A stretch of DNA of 64,000 nucleotides from Agarivorans gilvus (GCF_001420915.1 NZ_CP013021.1:2573001-2637000); one strand, 5' to 3'; positions 53,940 through 62,332 are shown, numbered from the stretch's first letter. The notes: a model not told the origin generated them from the sequence alone. Program-made: numbers and translations.

Positions 53940-55216
53940 GCGTTGCTATTATAATTGTGTTCGTCATCTTAGCGCTGATTGGCATGCCCTTGGCTTTTGC
54001 CCTAGGTAGCGCCTCGCTAGTGGGTTTATTTATTGGTGATATGAGTTTATCGGTGCTGCCGCAGCGGATGATGCACGCCATCGATAACTTCCCGCTAATG
54101 GCGATTCCCTTGTTTATGCTAGCTGGCGAGCTAATGGTCGCCGCCGGCATTTTGCAACGTTTGGTAGACTTTTCTAACTCGCTGATTGGCCGAGTGCATG
54201 GCGGCTTAGCCCATGTGGCGATTATTGCCGGCATGGTGTTAGCGGCGGTGAGTGGTGCCGCCGTAGCCAGCGCCAGTGCCCTCGGCAGCGCCTTAATTCC
54301 GTCGATGCGTAAGCAATATGACTCGGGTTATAGCAGCGCGGTGATCGCCTCGGCGGCCAACCTTGGGGCGATTATTCCCCCTTCTAACGCGATGATCGTG
54401 TACGCGCTAATGGCGGGTTCTACGGTCTCGGTGGGTGGCCTGTTTATGGCCGGAGTGATCCCAGGCATTATTCTTACCGTGGGTTTTGGCGCACTGGCTA
54501 GCCTGATTGCTTGGCGTCGTCAGTATCCGCTGAATGAAGCCAAAATTAGCCTGAAAGTGATAGCCAGCAAAACCGTACAGGCTCTGCCGATTTTGCTGAT
54601 GCCCATTGTGGTAGTGGGCGGCATTGTTGCCGGCGCCTTTACCCCAACCGAAGGGGCGGCCATTGCGGTGGTTTATGCGCTAGTCATGGGTTTTGGGGTA
54701 ACCAAAGAACTGAAGCTTTCAGACTTACCCACGGCGATGTTTCACGCTGCGGTGACCGCCGCCATGGTGGGTGCATTAATTGCCTTTGCTGCCACTATTA
54801 CCTTTGCCTTTACCATCGATTTAGTGCCAATGCGCTTGGCTGCGTGGATCCAAAGCCTTACCGATAACCCGCACATCTTCCTCATGTTAGTGATGCTGTT
54901 ATTGCTAGCGGTGGGCATGTTTATTGAGTCCAACGCCGCCTATATCATGTTGGTTCCCTTACTGGCACCGGTAGCGCAGCACTTTGGTATCGACCCGCTG
55001 CTATTTGGCTTTTTGTTTGTATTTAATTTGGTGATCGGCATGATGACTCCACCAGTTGGGGTGCTGCTGTTTGTGATGTGTGGTGTGTCTAAGATTGGCC
55101 TCAATCAACTGATCCGCAGCGCTTGGCCATTCATTCTATTGCAATATGTAGTGTTGGTGATGTGTATTTTGTTCCCCGACATTGTAACTTGGCTACCCCG
55201 CCAACTGGGCTATTAA
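53936..55216 (+). CDS. dctM: TRAP transporter large permease DctM
   Basis: 426 residues, about 12 transmembrane helices. IGMPLAFALGSASLVGLFIGD, FPLMAIPLFMLAGELM, SAVIASAANLGAIIPPSNAMIVYALM and MMTPPVGVLLFVMCGVSK are diagnostic. It uses the sodium gradient for uptake with DctP and DctQ. Confidence 0.96.
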   Translation: MSVAIIIVFVILALIGMPLAFALGSASLVGLFIGDMSLSVLPQRMMHAIDNFPLMAIPLFMLAGELMVAAGILQRLVDFSNSLIGRVHGGLAHVAIIAGMVLAAVSGAAVASASALGSALIPSMRKQYDSGYSSAVIASAANLGAIIPPSNAMIVYALMAGSTVSVGGLFMAGVIPGIILTVGFGALASLIAWRRQYPLNEAKISLKVIASKTVQALPILLMPIVVVGGIVAGAFTPTEGAAIAVVYALVMGFGVTKELKLSDLPTAMFHAAVTAAMVGALIAFAATITFAFTIDLVPMRLAAWIQSLTDNPHIFLMLVMLLLLAVGMFIESNAAYIMLVPLLAPVAQHFGIDPLLFGFLFVFNLVIGMMTPPVGVLLFVMCGVSKIGLNQLIRSAWPFILLQYVVLVMCILFPDIVTWLPRQLGY

Positions 55217-55239
55217 GCGAGCCAATGAAGAAGTAAAAA

Positions 55240-56004
55240 ATGATGAAAATTCTAATAATAAATCCCAATATTTCTAGCTCCCTGAGCGAGTTAATCGCTA
55301 CCGAGGCACGCCGCTGTGCCGCGCCAGAAACTGAAATTACGGTACTAACGGCCCCCTTTGGCGTGGCCTATATCGAGACCCGCGCCGAAGCGCAAATTGC
55401 CGGTTATGCGGTAATGCAATTGGCCGCCGAGCACTATGCTGATTACGATGCGGTGATAGTGGCGGCCTTTGGCGACCCCGGCCTAGAAGCGCTGCGTGAA
55501 ATGTTACCTATTCCGGTAGTTGGCATGACCGACGCCGCCCTTGCCAGCGCCGCGCAGCTAGGTGGGCGGATCTCCATCATCGCTATTTCCCAGCGCATTC
55601 AAGCCTGGTATCGAGAAACCGTAGAGCGCGAAGGCCATTTGGCTCGCTTGGTATCGATTCGAGCCTTAGATGAAACCCTCAGCGACATTAGCCAGGTGCA
55701 ACAAAATCAAGGCGAAAGGCTGATTGAACTGGCCAATCAAGCGGTCAAGCAGGATGGTGCCGACAGCATCATATTAGCTGGTGCCCCCTTGGCTGGTTTG
55801 GCACGCAGCGTGAGTAGCCAACTGCCGGTGCCGGCCTTAGACGGCGTCAGCTGCGCAGTAAAACAGGCCGAAGCTTTAATTCAACTCTATCCCAACCAAG
55901 CCCAACGCAGTGGCAGTTACGCCTTGCCGCCACGTAAGGCCTGCCAGGGTTTAAGCCAAGAGTTAGCCTTGTTGATAGGTGGAGAAATTAAAGACCAAAC
56001 ATAA
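55240..56004 (+). CDS. Hydantoin/Asp-Glu racemase-like protein
   Basis: 254 residues. MKILIINPNISSSLSELI, GVAYIETRAEAQIAGYAV, VIVAAFGDPGLEALREMLPIPVVGMTDAAL and PALDGVSCAVKQAEAL match HyuE-type hydantoin racemases. The second catalytic cysteine (GVSCAV) is present but the first, normally in ACFGDPGL, is Ala here, so a two-base racemase mechanism is doubtful. It starts at ATG 55240 or 55243. Last gene of the TRAP operon before a hairpin. Confidence 0.82.
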   Translation: MMKILIINPNISSSLSELIATEARRCAAPETEITVLTAPFGVAYIETRAEAQIAGYAVMQLAAEHYADYDAVIVAAFGDPGLEALREMLPIPVVGMTDAALASAAQLGGRISIIAISQRIQAWYRETVEREGHLARLVSIRALDETLSDISQVQQNQGERLIELANQAVKQDGADSIILAGAPLAGLARSVSSQLPVPALDGVSCAVKQAEALIQLYPNQAQRSGSYALPPRKACQGLSQELALLIGGEIKDQT

Positions 56005-56054
56005 CGTTTATTGACACGCATTTAGGGCTGAATTCAGCCTCACAACTAGTACTC

Positions 56055-56082
56055 AGCGGCTGGCACTTAAGTGCCCGCCGCT
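56055..56082 (+). terminator. Long hairpin after the catabolic operon
   Basis: Two 14-nt arms, AGCGGCTGGCACTT and AAGTGCCCGCCGCT, pair with one mismatch, 51 bp after the racemase-like gene. Only a weak T-rich tail (GCTTTGCTT). Confidence 0.5.
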
Positions 56083-56173
56083 GCTTTGCTTACAGCATTT
56101 ATACAAAAATGCAGGCCATTTACCTTAAAGTGAACATGGTTTGCAGAATTTTTAACACAACAGAGAGAAGTTT

Positions 56174-57034
56174 ATGACTCGTATAGGTTTTTTAGGTTTA
56201 GGCATCATGGGTAAGGCGATGGCCTTAAACTTAGTAAAAGCGGGTTTTGAGGTGACAGTATGGAACCGTAACCCCAGCAAATGCGCAGACTTAGTCGCGC
56301 AAGGTGCCAAGCAAGCCGATAGCCCCAAAGAGCTGGCCGCCAACTGTGATATTAGCTTTGCCATGGTGGCCGACCCTGAAGCAGCCTTAGCCATTTGCCT
56401 AGGCCCCGATGGCGTAGCCGCTGGCATCGGCGAAGGGCGCGGTTATGTAGATATGTCGACGGTGGACGACAGCACCTCACAAGCGATTGCTCAAGCCATT
56501 ACTGAGGCGGGCGGACGCTTTTTAGAAGCGCCGGTATCGGGCACCAAAAAACCCGCAGAAGACGGCACTTTGGTGATTTTAGCCGCCGGTGACAAGAGCC
56601 TGTATGACGACGCGCTGCCCGCCTTTGAGGTAATGGGTAAAATGTCGCCCTACCTTGGCGAAGTAGGCCAAGGCGCCAAAATGAAGCTAGTGGTGAACAT
56701 GATCATGGGCGGCATGTTAAGCATCTTCAGTGAAGGCATGGCGCTGGGCTTAAAGTCAGGCTTAGACGCCCAGCAGCTTAGCGATGTACTAGACGCTGGC
56801 GCCATGGCCAACCCGATGTTTAAAGTTAAAGGGCCGATGTTATTGGCTGAAGATTACAGCACCAGCTTTCCGCTAAAACACATGCAAAAAGACCTACGCC
56901 TAGCACTCGCCTTGGGTGACAAGTTGGATTTAGCCCTACCCACGGCGGCCATTACCAACGAAGCCTTCAAGCAAGCGCGCAAGGCCGGTTACGCCGATGA
57001 AGACATTGCCGCAGTATATAAAACGGTGAAGTAG
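56174..57034 (+). CDS. NAD(P)-dependent beta-hydroxyacid dehydrogenase (GLYR/3-HIBADH family)
   Basis: 286 residues. Rossmann motif IGFLGLGIMGKAMALNLVKAGFEVTVWNR (Arg at the end of strand 2 suggests NADPH), FLEAPVSGTKKPAEDGTL substrate loop and the catalytic Lys in GQGAKMKLVVNMIMGG. Closest in style to glyoxylate/succinic-semialdehyde reductases. It could remove a semialdehyde product of the upstream pathway. AGAGAGAAG precedes the ATG. Confidence 0.92.
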   Translation: MTRIGFLGLGIMGKAMALNLVKAGFEVTVWNRNPSKCADLVAQGAKQADSPKELAANCDISFAMVADPEAALAICLGPDGVAAGIGEGRGYVDMSTVDDSTSQAIAQAITEAGGRFLEAPVSGTKKPAEDGTLVILAAGDKSLYDDALPAFEVMGKMSPYLGEVGQGAKMKLVVNMIMGGMLSIFSEGMALGLKSGLDAQQLSDVLDAGAMANPMFKVKGPMLLAEDYSTSFPLKHMQKDLRLALALGDKLDLALPTAAITNEAFKQARKAGYADEDIAAVYKTVK

Positions 57035-57037
57035 GGC

Positions 57038-57922
57038 TTAAGCCTTAAACGCCAGCTGCAAATAATCGATGAACACTCTCACCCGTAACGAGAGTGTTCG
57101 TTTGCGCGGGTACATGAGATAAACCGGCGAAGGCTCGGGTGGAAACTCGCTGAGTATGCACTGCAACTTGGCGGCACTTAAGTCAGCCTCTACATGGTAG
57201 CGGGGCAGCTGAATAATTCCCAAACCGAGGCGAGCGGCCTCAACTAAGGTTTCCGCTGAGTTGACCTGCACACTGCAGGGCAAGCTCAAATATTGTATTT
57301 GCTGCTCCACAGTGAACTCAAGCGGCAGCGGCTCGGCGCTGCGACTCACCCGAAAGCCCACCATTTTGTGACCCTTTAAGTCCTTGGGGTGGCGCGGACA
57401 ACCATGGCGCTGTAAATAGCTCGGTGCTGCCACGCTCACTTCAGTTAAACTGGCGAGTTGCTTGGCCACCATGTCATCGGGCAAGGCCTTGCCAACCCGC
57501 AATACACAGTCGATACCTTCGCGCAGCGGATCCACCAGCCGGTCGCTATCACTCAAAAACAGCTCTATATCTGGATAGGCCTGTAAAAACTCGGCCAATT
57601 TAGGCAGCAAAAAGTGGCGTGCCAAGGTGCCATGCACTTCAACTCGCAGCTTTCCCTTAGGCTTGGCGCCAGTAAAAGCGTTTTCCGCCTCTTCCAACTG
57701 CGCCAGCAAGTTCACGCTACGCAGGTAAAATTCTTCGCCATCTAGGGTGGGGCTGACCTGCCGCGTGGTGCGCTCCAGCAAACGTACCCCAACACGCTGT
57801 TCCAGCTGCTTAATGGCTTCAGTTACCGTTGAGCGCGGTAAATTTAAACTGGCAGCCGCAGCAGCAAAACTGCGCTGTTCAAATACACGGGTATAAACCC
57901 GCATGGCATCGAAACGGTCCAC
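57038..57922 (-). CDS. LysR-family regulator
   Basis: 294 residues. The helix-turn-helix is MRVYTRVFEQRSFAAAAASLNLPRSTVTEAIKQLEQRVGVRLLERTTRQVSPT; the effector domain includes LRVEVHGTLARHFLLPKLAEFLQAYPDIELFLSDSD. It starts at ATG 57922, divergent from the SDR gene 108 bp away, its likely target. It ends 3 bp from the convergent dehydrogenase gene. Confidence 0.93.
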   Translation of the reverse strand: MDRFDAMRVYTRVFEQRSFAAAAASLNLPRSTVTEAIKQLEQRVGVRLLERTTRQVSPTLDGEEFYLRSVNLLAQLEEAENAFTGAKPKGKLRVEVHGTLARHFLLPKLAEFLQAYPDIELFLSDSDRLVDPLREGIDCVLRVGKALPDDMVAKQLASLTEVSVAAPSYLQRHGCPRHPKDLKGHKMVGFRVSRSAEPLPLEFTVEQQIQYLSLPCSVQVNSAETLVEAARLGLGIIQLPRYHVEADLSAAKLQCILSEFPPEPSPVYLMYPRKRTLSLRVRVFIDYLQLAFKA

Positions 57923-58030
57923 GCATTGTTCCTAAAATTCGAATTCTGTTACCAAGTATTGAGTGATTATCCGAACAATACAAGCTGTTAAGCTGACTAA
58001 CGAATCCCCACTATCGATTAGGAAAACAGT

Positions 58031-58768
58031 ATGTCGGCTCAAACCAAAGTCGCGCTAATCACCGGCGCATCCCGCGGTATCGGCGCAGCCATTGCGCAAA
58101 GACTCAGCCACAGTGGTTATGCGGTGGTAATCAATTACGCCAAACAAGCCCAAGCCGCAGAGGCCTTAGCCACTCAACTGATTGCCGCTGGCGGTCAAGC
58201 CCTTGCCGTACAAGCCGATGTGGCTCAAATGGAACAAGTAGTAAGCCTCTTTGATCAAGCTGAACAGGCTTTTGGCGGCATCGATGTGCTGGTGAATAAC
58301 GCCGGCATAATGACGCTGGCACCAATAGCAGAACTAGAGCAACAGCAGATTGACCAGCAATTAGATATCAACCTTAAGGGCAGTATCTATTGCCTACAAC
58401 AAGCCGCAAATCGGCTGCGTAATGGCGGGAGCGTTGTTAACCTTTCTAGCTCGGTAGTAGGCTTAAACCTAGAAAGCTATGGCGTTTACGCAGCAAGCAA
58501 GGCCGCCATTGAGAGCCTAAGCCGTATCATGGCAAAGGAAATGCGCGGCCGTAATATTAGCGTGAATGCCGTTGCACCGGGGCCTACTGCCACCGAATTA
58601 TTTCTAAAAGATAAGCCAGAGCAGCTTATAGAACGCCTAGCCGATATGAACCCTCTGCAACGCTTAGCGAGCGCAGAAGATATTGCCGCAGTGGTAAACT
58701 TTTTAGTGAGCCCCGATGGCGCTTGGGTCAATGGCCAAGTGCTGCGAGCCAATGGCGGAATGGTGTAA
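58031..58768 (+). CDS. Short-chain dehydrogenase/reductase
   Basis: 245 residues. Cofactor motif TGASRGIGAAIAQRL, NNAGIMTLAP, catalytic Ser in VNLSSSVV and YxxxK in YGVYAASKAAIE; C-terminal VNGQVLRANGGMV. Classical SDR of the 3-oxoacyl-reductase/glucose dehydrogenase type. Probably induced by the divergent LysR protein; substrate unknown. Confidence 0.94.
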   Translation: MSAQTKVALITGASRGIGAAIAQRLSHSGYAVVINYAKQAQAAEALATQLIAAGGQALAVQADVAQMEQVVSLFDQAEQAFGGIDVLVNNAGIMTLAPIAELEQQQIDQQLDINLKGSIYCLQQAANRLRNGGSVVNLSSSVVGLNLESYGVYAASKAAIESLSRIMAKEMRGRNISVNAVAPGPTATELFLKDKPEQLIERLADMNPLQRLASAEDIAAVVNFLVSPDGAWVNGQVLRANGGMV

Positions 58769-58834
58769 ACGGCTTGATTTTATAACGTCCAGCTCATTTG
58801 GCAAAAAGCCAAGCCCATACAACTCAGTGCTAAC

Positions 58835-59035
58835 TCAAGCCCCACTAGGCGCGGCTTTACTGCGGCTTGCAGGGCGCTTAGCAATATAAAACTGGCAGGC
58901 TTGCCGATCGGCGCTGGTGGGTTGCTCCCACGCGCCACATAAATCTTTGGCGTTTTCTCGAGTACGAGTAAATTGCAGACACCTTCCACAGCGTTCCATG
59001 TGCGTTTCATCCTTGTTTGACCAGCGCCAAAACAT
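58835..59035 (-). CDS. Small four-cysteine protein of unknown function
   Basis: 66 residues, MFWRWSNKDETHMERCGRCLQF..., with cysteines at about 16, 19, 33 and 47 (C-x2-C-x13-C-x13-C) and a conserved-looking ENAKDLCGAWEQPTSADRQACQF stretch. The spacing suggests a zinc knuckle or iron-sulfur site. Its codon composition and regular Cys pattern favour it over the overlapping frame of 102 residues on the same strand (58780-59088). No good ribosome-binding site; unconfirmed. Confidence 0.45.
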   Translation of the reverse strand: MFWRWSNKDETHMERCGRCLQFTRTRENAKDLCGAWEQPTSADRQACQFYIAKRPASRSKAAPSGA

Positions 59036-59143
59036 AACTCAGGCTTGTGCCTAGGCCTTTGACTCAGCGCAAATTTAAGCTTAAACATCAGCTTAGAGGC
59101 AGCTCAAGGGCTTTGATCCATTCGACTTGGTAGGCCTAAATCT

Positions 59144-59270
59144 CTATTTTTTACCCGCTTGCGGGGTTTCAATCTGCGTAATTTCGACTAAATTCCATGG
59201 CAAGCCCTGTTGTCGATATAAGCGTTTTTGCAACAGTGGGTAATCGGCCACATCACAATTAATCTTAGAC
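59144..59270 (-). pseudogene. C-terminal coding remnant next to the tandem repeat
   Basis: A minus-strand frame entering from the 25-bp repeats reads INCDVADYPLLQKRLYRQQG, then LPWNLVEITQIETPQAGKK and a stop at 59144. It has good coding character but no start other than a GTG within the repeat. It may be a very short gene or the tail of a gene cut off by the neighbouring mobile element. Not recognised. Confidence 0.35.
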
Positions 59271-59306
59271 ACCCATTTAAAAATTAATCTTAGACACCCA
59301 TTTAAA
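59257..59306. repeat. Two exact 25-bp tandem copies
   Basis: The unit begins AATTAATCTTAGACACCCAT and repeats at 59257 and 59282 without a spacer. Its inverted core TGGGTGTCT recurs at 60541-60549 on the other side of the Y1 transposase gene, so the repeats may mark one end of that element. Confidence 0.85.
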
Positions 59307-59481
59307 AACAAAACCAACAGCAACGCCTTTCTGTAATAGTTAACCTAGACCGAGGTTCAAAAAAACTGAGCAATTTAACGATATAACGGAAACAAGTTAG
59401 ATTAACTTGGCCCCTAACCATAAGCTAGGCGAGCCAAAGCCTCAGCATGGCTGATAATTAGGTAAAGTGAATGGGGGGAAG

Positions 59482-60474
59482 CTAAGCGCTGTTAAGCAAG
59501 CGCCTACATCGACTCAAATTAGTGGTGCGCTTATGACCTAAGTGTTGATGGTATTGGCGTAATAGGCGCTCTTTACCCACCGCGCCGGAAAAGTGTTGTT
59601 CAAACTCACAGCTAAGACTTAGCCATTGCTCTGCGGCTATGCCTAAGCGTTGCATTATTGGGCTGGCCTCTAGGCTTAAGTGGCCTCGTTTGTCTTCTCG
59701 AACAATGCGGCCAGTACTGTCGACCAACTCCAAATAATGATGTAGTTGAAAAGGTAGTCCTTGCGGCATATTATTTCTGGGGTTACCGACAAAGGGAAAC
59801 AGTACTTTAGGTTGGGCTTTTTTTTGTTGTACAGCCTTGGCTCTTAACTTAACGCTGGTGTGCTTGGATGATTCAGGCGTTGTTTCCATTTTTGCCCTGA
59901 CGGGGTTTAAATCCACATAAGCCATACAAGCCATGAGCGCAGCTTCATCGAGTAAGGCTTGGGACTTAAAGCGTCCTTCCCAGAATCTGCCTGTACATTG
60001 GTCTTCTTTATTGGCTTCTCTGGCAATATGTTCATTCAGTTGGCGCATAAACCAACTTAAGTCATAGAGGCGTTGGCGGTAAATTTCGGCGGTGTCGTTA
60101 ATACATTGCAGTTGGCTGGCATCTAATTGAGGGCGAAGCTCTTTATTTAAGTACATTTGGGTAAGTAAAGTACCTTTGTGCAAGCGATGCCAGCGCTCAA
60201 GCACCTCTTGTACTGACCAAGCCTCGGCCTGTTGTTGATTCACATGCAGTACGATATGCGTATGGTTGCTCATCACTGCATAGGCGCACACATCAATGGC
60301 AAACACTTCTGCGAGTCTTAACAAGTAGTCTTCTACCCACTGACGGCGGTGTTCATAGCTCTTGCCTGTTTGCTTATCCTCACCACACAAATAAGCCCGA
60401 CGAACACAGCGAGAAACACAGTGGTAATAAGGCGTATCATCCAAACTCACTTGCGATTTTCTAGGCTGAGGCAT
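59482..60474 (-). CDS. REP-associated tyrosine transposase (Y1/IS200-like)
   Basis: 330 residues. VSLDDTPYYHCVSRCVRRAYLCG start, the HUH metal motif YAVMSNHTHIVLHV, WFMRQLNEHIAREANKEDQCTGRFWEGRFKSQALLDEAAL carrying the region after the HUH domain, and AYVDLNPVRAKM, all typical of TnpA-REP (RAYT) proteins, with a long C-terminal extension. RAYTs are single-copy domesticated relatives of IS200/IS605 that move REP palindromes. Hairpins sit just downstream of its start side at 60516-60558. Confidence 0.9.
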   Translation of the reverse strand: MPQPRKSQVSLDDTPYYHCVSRCVRRAYLCGEDKQTGKSYEHRRQWVEDYLLRLAEVFAIDVCAYAVMSNHTHIVLHVNQQQAEAWSVQEVLERWHRLHKGTLLTQMYLNKELRPQLDASQLQCINDTAEIYRQRLYDLSWFMRQLNEHIAREANKEDQCTGRFWEGRFKSQALLDEAALMACMAYVDLNPVRAKMETTPESSKHTSVKLRAKAVQQKKAQPKVLFPFVGNPRNNMPQGLPFQLHHYLELVDSTGRIVREDKRGHLSLEASPIMQRLGIAAEQWLSLSCEFEQHFSGAVGKERLLRQYHQHLGHKRTTNLSRCRRLLNSA

Positions 60475-60515
60475 AACAAGCGCTCCACGCTAAGGCTTTA
60501 CTTAAGCGTAGAGCA

Positions 60516-60558
60516 GTGGCGATTATTTCGCCACAATTATGGGTGTCTCACCATAATT
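60516..60558. repeat. Two adjacent hairpins at the edge of the Y1 transposase element
   Basis: GTGGCGA-TTATT-TCGCCAC at 60516-60534 is immediately followed by AATTATGG-GTGTCTCA-CCATAATT at 60535-60558. Such subterminal hairpins are what HUH transposases recognise. The second hairpin coincides with the point where the GH43 frame loses family similarity. Confidence 0.7.
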
Positions 60559-61888
60559 CAAGATAAACCTCTTGATTATCTGCCAGCCTCACCCGCGCAT
60601 CTTTTAACTCTTTCTTCTCGCCCAAGTCACTCACCATAATGCCTAGGGTCTTACCTCCCAGCGAGTCACTGTTATACACCCGTAGGTAGTAGAAATTAAT
60701 CGCACTGTAGTAGGCCACCAAGCCGGCAGACTGACGGGTACGCTCTGGTTCAAAGCTCATTTTGGTGGTGACTTCACAGTCAAAAGACTGTAGCCGCCGC
60801 GCCACTAAGCTCTTATCTCTCGGAGTAAATAGCGAGCCCTGCCCCTTCAAACCCAAACCAAGCTGCTCATCAGTTGATAGCCAGCTTTCCGAGGCGGCAA
60901 TGCGGTAGGTTTGAAACTCTACCGGCAGAATAGCCGAATCAAACTCGGTGTTTTTCGAGTGATTAGTTTGTTGAATCACATCCCGCGCATGCTCTGGCGC
61001 TTGCGTTTCTAGCTGAGTTAAAACGCCACCGCTAGCCAGACGGATCCAGCCATCTTCGGTTTCGTAACACTTCTGAATCGCCGTTTCCCGCCCCAGCATA
61101 CAACGCAGATCGGGAACAAACGGTCGGGCACACAGGTGGGCAATGTAAAGCTCGCCATTTTGAGTTTCCACCAAGGAGCCATGACCAGACTTCTGCAAAG
61201 CCGAACCCGGATTGTAAAAATGGAACTTATAAGCGTCGTCTATGCCGCGCTCGTTAAAGTCATAAGGTTGGCTGGTGAGCACCACTCGCTGCGGATCGGC
61301 CTCGTAAGGCCCATCGATAGAAGTAGCGCGAGACAAGACCACCGCATGACCATAACCGGTGCCGCCTTCTGCGGTCATTAAATAATAATAACCGTTGCGC
61401 TTGTACAAGTGTGGCGCTTCGATGCAGCCGCGATCAGTACCACCACGAGAGATAATAGTGGGGCGACCAAGCAATTTCTTGGCACTGTCGTCCCACTCTT
61501 GCAGGGTAATGTAGCCAGGATGCTCATAGCCATCTCTATTCTCCCAGACCAAATTCACTATCCACTTGCGACCGTCATCATCGTGGAACAAGGAAGGATC
61601 GAAACCACTACTGTTAATGTAAGTGGCTTTCGACCAACGTCCGGTCACCGAATCAGACTCCACCATGTAATTGTCTAAATCGAAATGCTGACCCTGAATG
61701 TTGTACACCACCGAGAATACCAAGTAGAACTTCTTAGTCTGTTCGCAGTAACTTAAACACGGGGCCCACGCGCCCATTGCGGTATTTAAACCGGTTAGAT
61801 CAATTTGGTCTTGGTCAATTAGCGCGTGTCCAATGTGCTGCCAATTGTGCAAGTCTTTAGAATGGTACAAGGCGATGCCGGGGTTATA
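60548..61888 (-). pseudogene. GH43 glycosidase, truncated at both ends
   Basis: Five-bladed propeller glycosidase (beta-xylosidase/alpha-L-arabinofuranosidase). Present: YNPGIALYHSKDLHNWQHIGHAL, GAWAPCLSYCEQTKKFYLVFS, SSGFDPSLFHDDDGRKWIVNL, GCIEAPHLYKRNGYYYLMTAEGGTGYGHAVVLSRA and a C-terminal ConA-like domain (AGLVAYYSAINFYYLRV). The first blade with the catalytic-base Asp is missing upstream of about 61888, where similarity stops and a TGA follows. The 3' end breaks off at VYLEL in the hairpin next to the Y1 element. It relates functionally to the arabinose genes 20 kb away. Confidence 0.8.
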
Positions 61889-62089
61889 TCTGGTGATTAT
61901 TGAATGCCACTCTCTAAGGAATCATTTTCATTTACCGAAGGACAAATAGGCGTATTTGTTAATATACCTTTTGCCGCGTCTTTACGTCCCTTATACGGCA
62001 TCACTGATCTATAAAGTAGCTAGAATTTTCGGCCTTACCATAAGGAGGATTTCCTCTATCGAAACGCATTTCGGGCATTTTTAATATAG

Positions 62090-62123
62090 AAATGGCAGCA
62101 AACCTATATGATTGCTGCCATTT
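62090..62123. other. Perfect 12-bp hairpin
   Basis: AAATGGCAGCAA / TTGCTGCCATTT with a 10-nt loop, in a non-coding stretch between the truncated GH43 gene and the transposon-end repeats. It could be a terminator of a lost gene: a short minus-strand frame across it reads MPEMRFDRGNPPYGKAENSS and stops at about 62016, perhaps the tail of an element-borne gene. No T-run. Confidence 0.45.
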
Positions 62124-62125
62124 GG

Positions 62126-62191
62126 GTATGAAACATTAATACTCAGTATGAATCTTTATTACTTGGTATGAGACTTTATTCCTCTTCCACA
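62126..62191 (-). repeat. Three 20-bp direct repeats ending in TGTGG, transposon-end-like
   Basis: Read on the minus strand from 62191: TGTGGA, then three 20-bp units each ending CATAC (GGAATAAAGTCTCATAC, GTAATAAAGATTCATAC, GTATTAATGTTTCATAC) with exact 20-bp spacing. A TGT terminus followed by direct binding-site repeats is the structure of Tn7-like (TnsB-type) transposon ends; this one would point left. Confidence 0.45.
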
Positions 62192-62196
62192 AAAGC

Positions 62197-62332
62197 TGTC
62201 GTCGAACAATAAAGTTTGATCGTAAATTCTTCTATTCGGTCAAGAATTCATAAACTTTCACCGTAAAATTTGATCATTTTTTATTATGTGTAACCTAGTT
62301 AGCCTCGCAAATCGTGACAATAAAGTTTGATC
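62197..62332 (+). repeat. TGTCG terminus with three 15-bp direct repeats, transposon-end-like
   Basis: TGTCGTCG at 62197, then CAATAAAGTTTGATC at 62207-62221, CCGTAAAATTTGATC at 62261-62275 and CAATAAAGTTTGATC at 62318-62332. Same style as the left-pointing set but a different consensus, facing right towards the ABC exporter. The two termini are separated by 5 bp (62192-62196). Confidence 0.5.

Noticed and set aside
53906..54009. Extended C-terminus of DctQ (about 30 extra residues over the dctM start)
   Set aside because: The tail is non-homologous, and one base in the C-run restores a stop overlapping the dctM ATG, the normal TRAP arrangement.
58780..59088. 102-residue minus-strand frame
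   Set aside because: It overlaps the four-cysteine frame on the same strand and lacks motif or start-site support.
59257..59306. 25-bp repeat pair as a mini-CRISPR
   Set aside because: The copies are directly adjacent with no spacer and there are no cas genes.
62126..62185. Regular 20-bp direct repeats that might be a CRISPR remnant
   Set aside because: The units are contiguous without spacers, degenerate, and preceded by a TGT terminus; this fits transposase-binding sites, not a CRISPR array.
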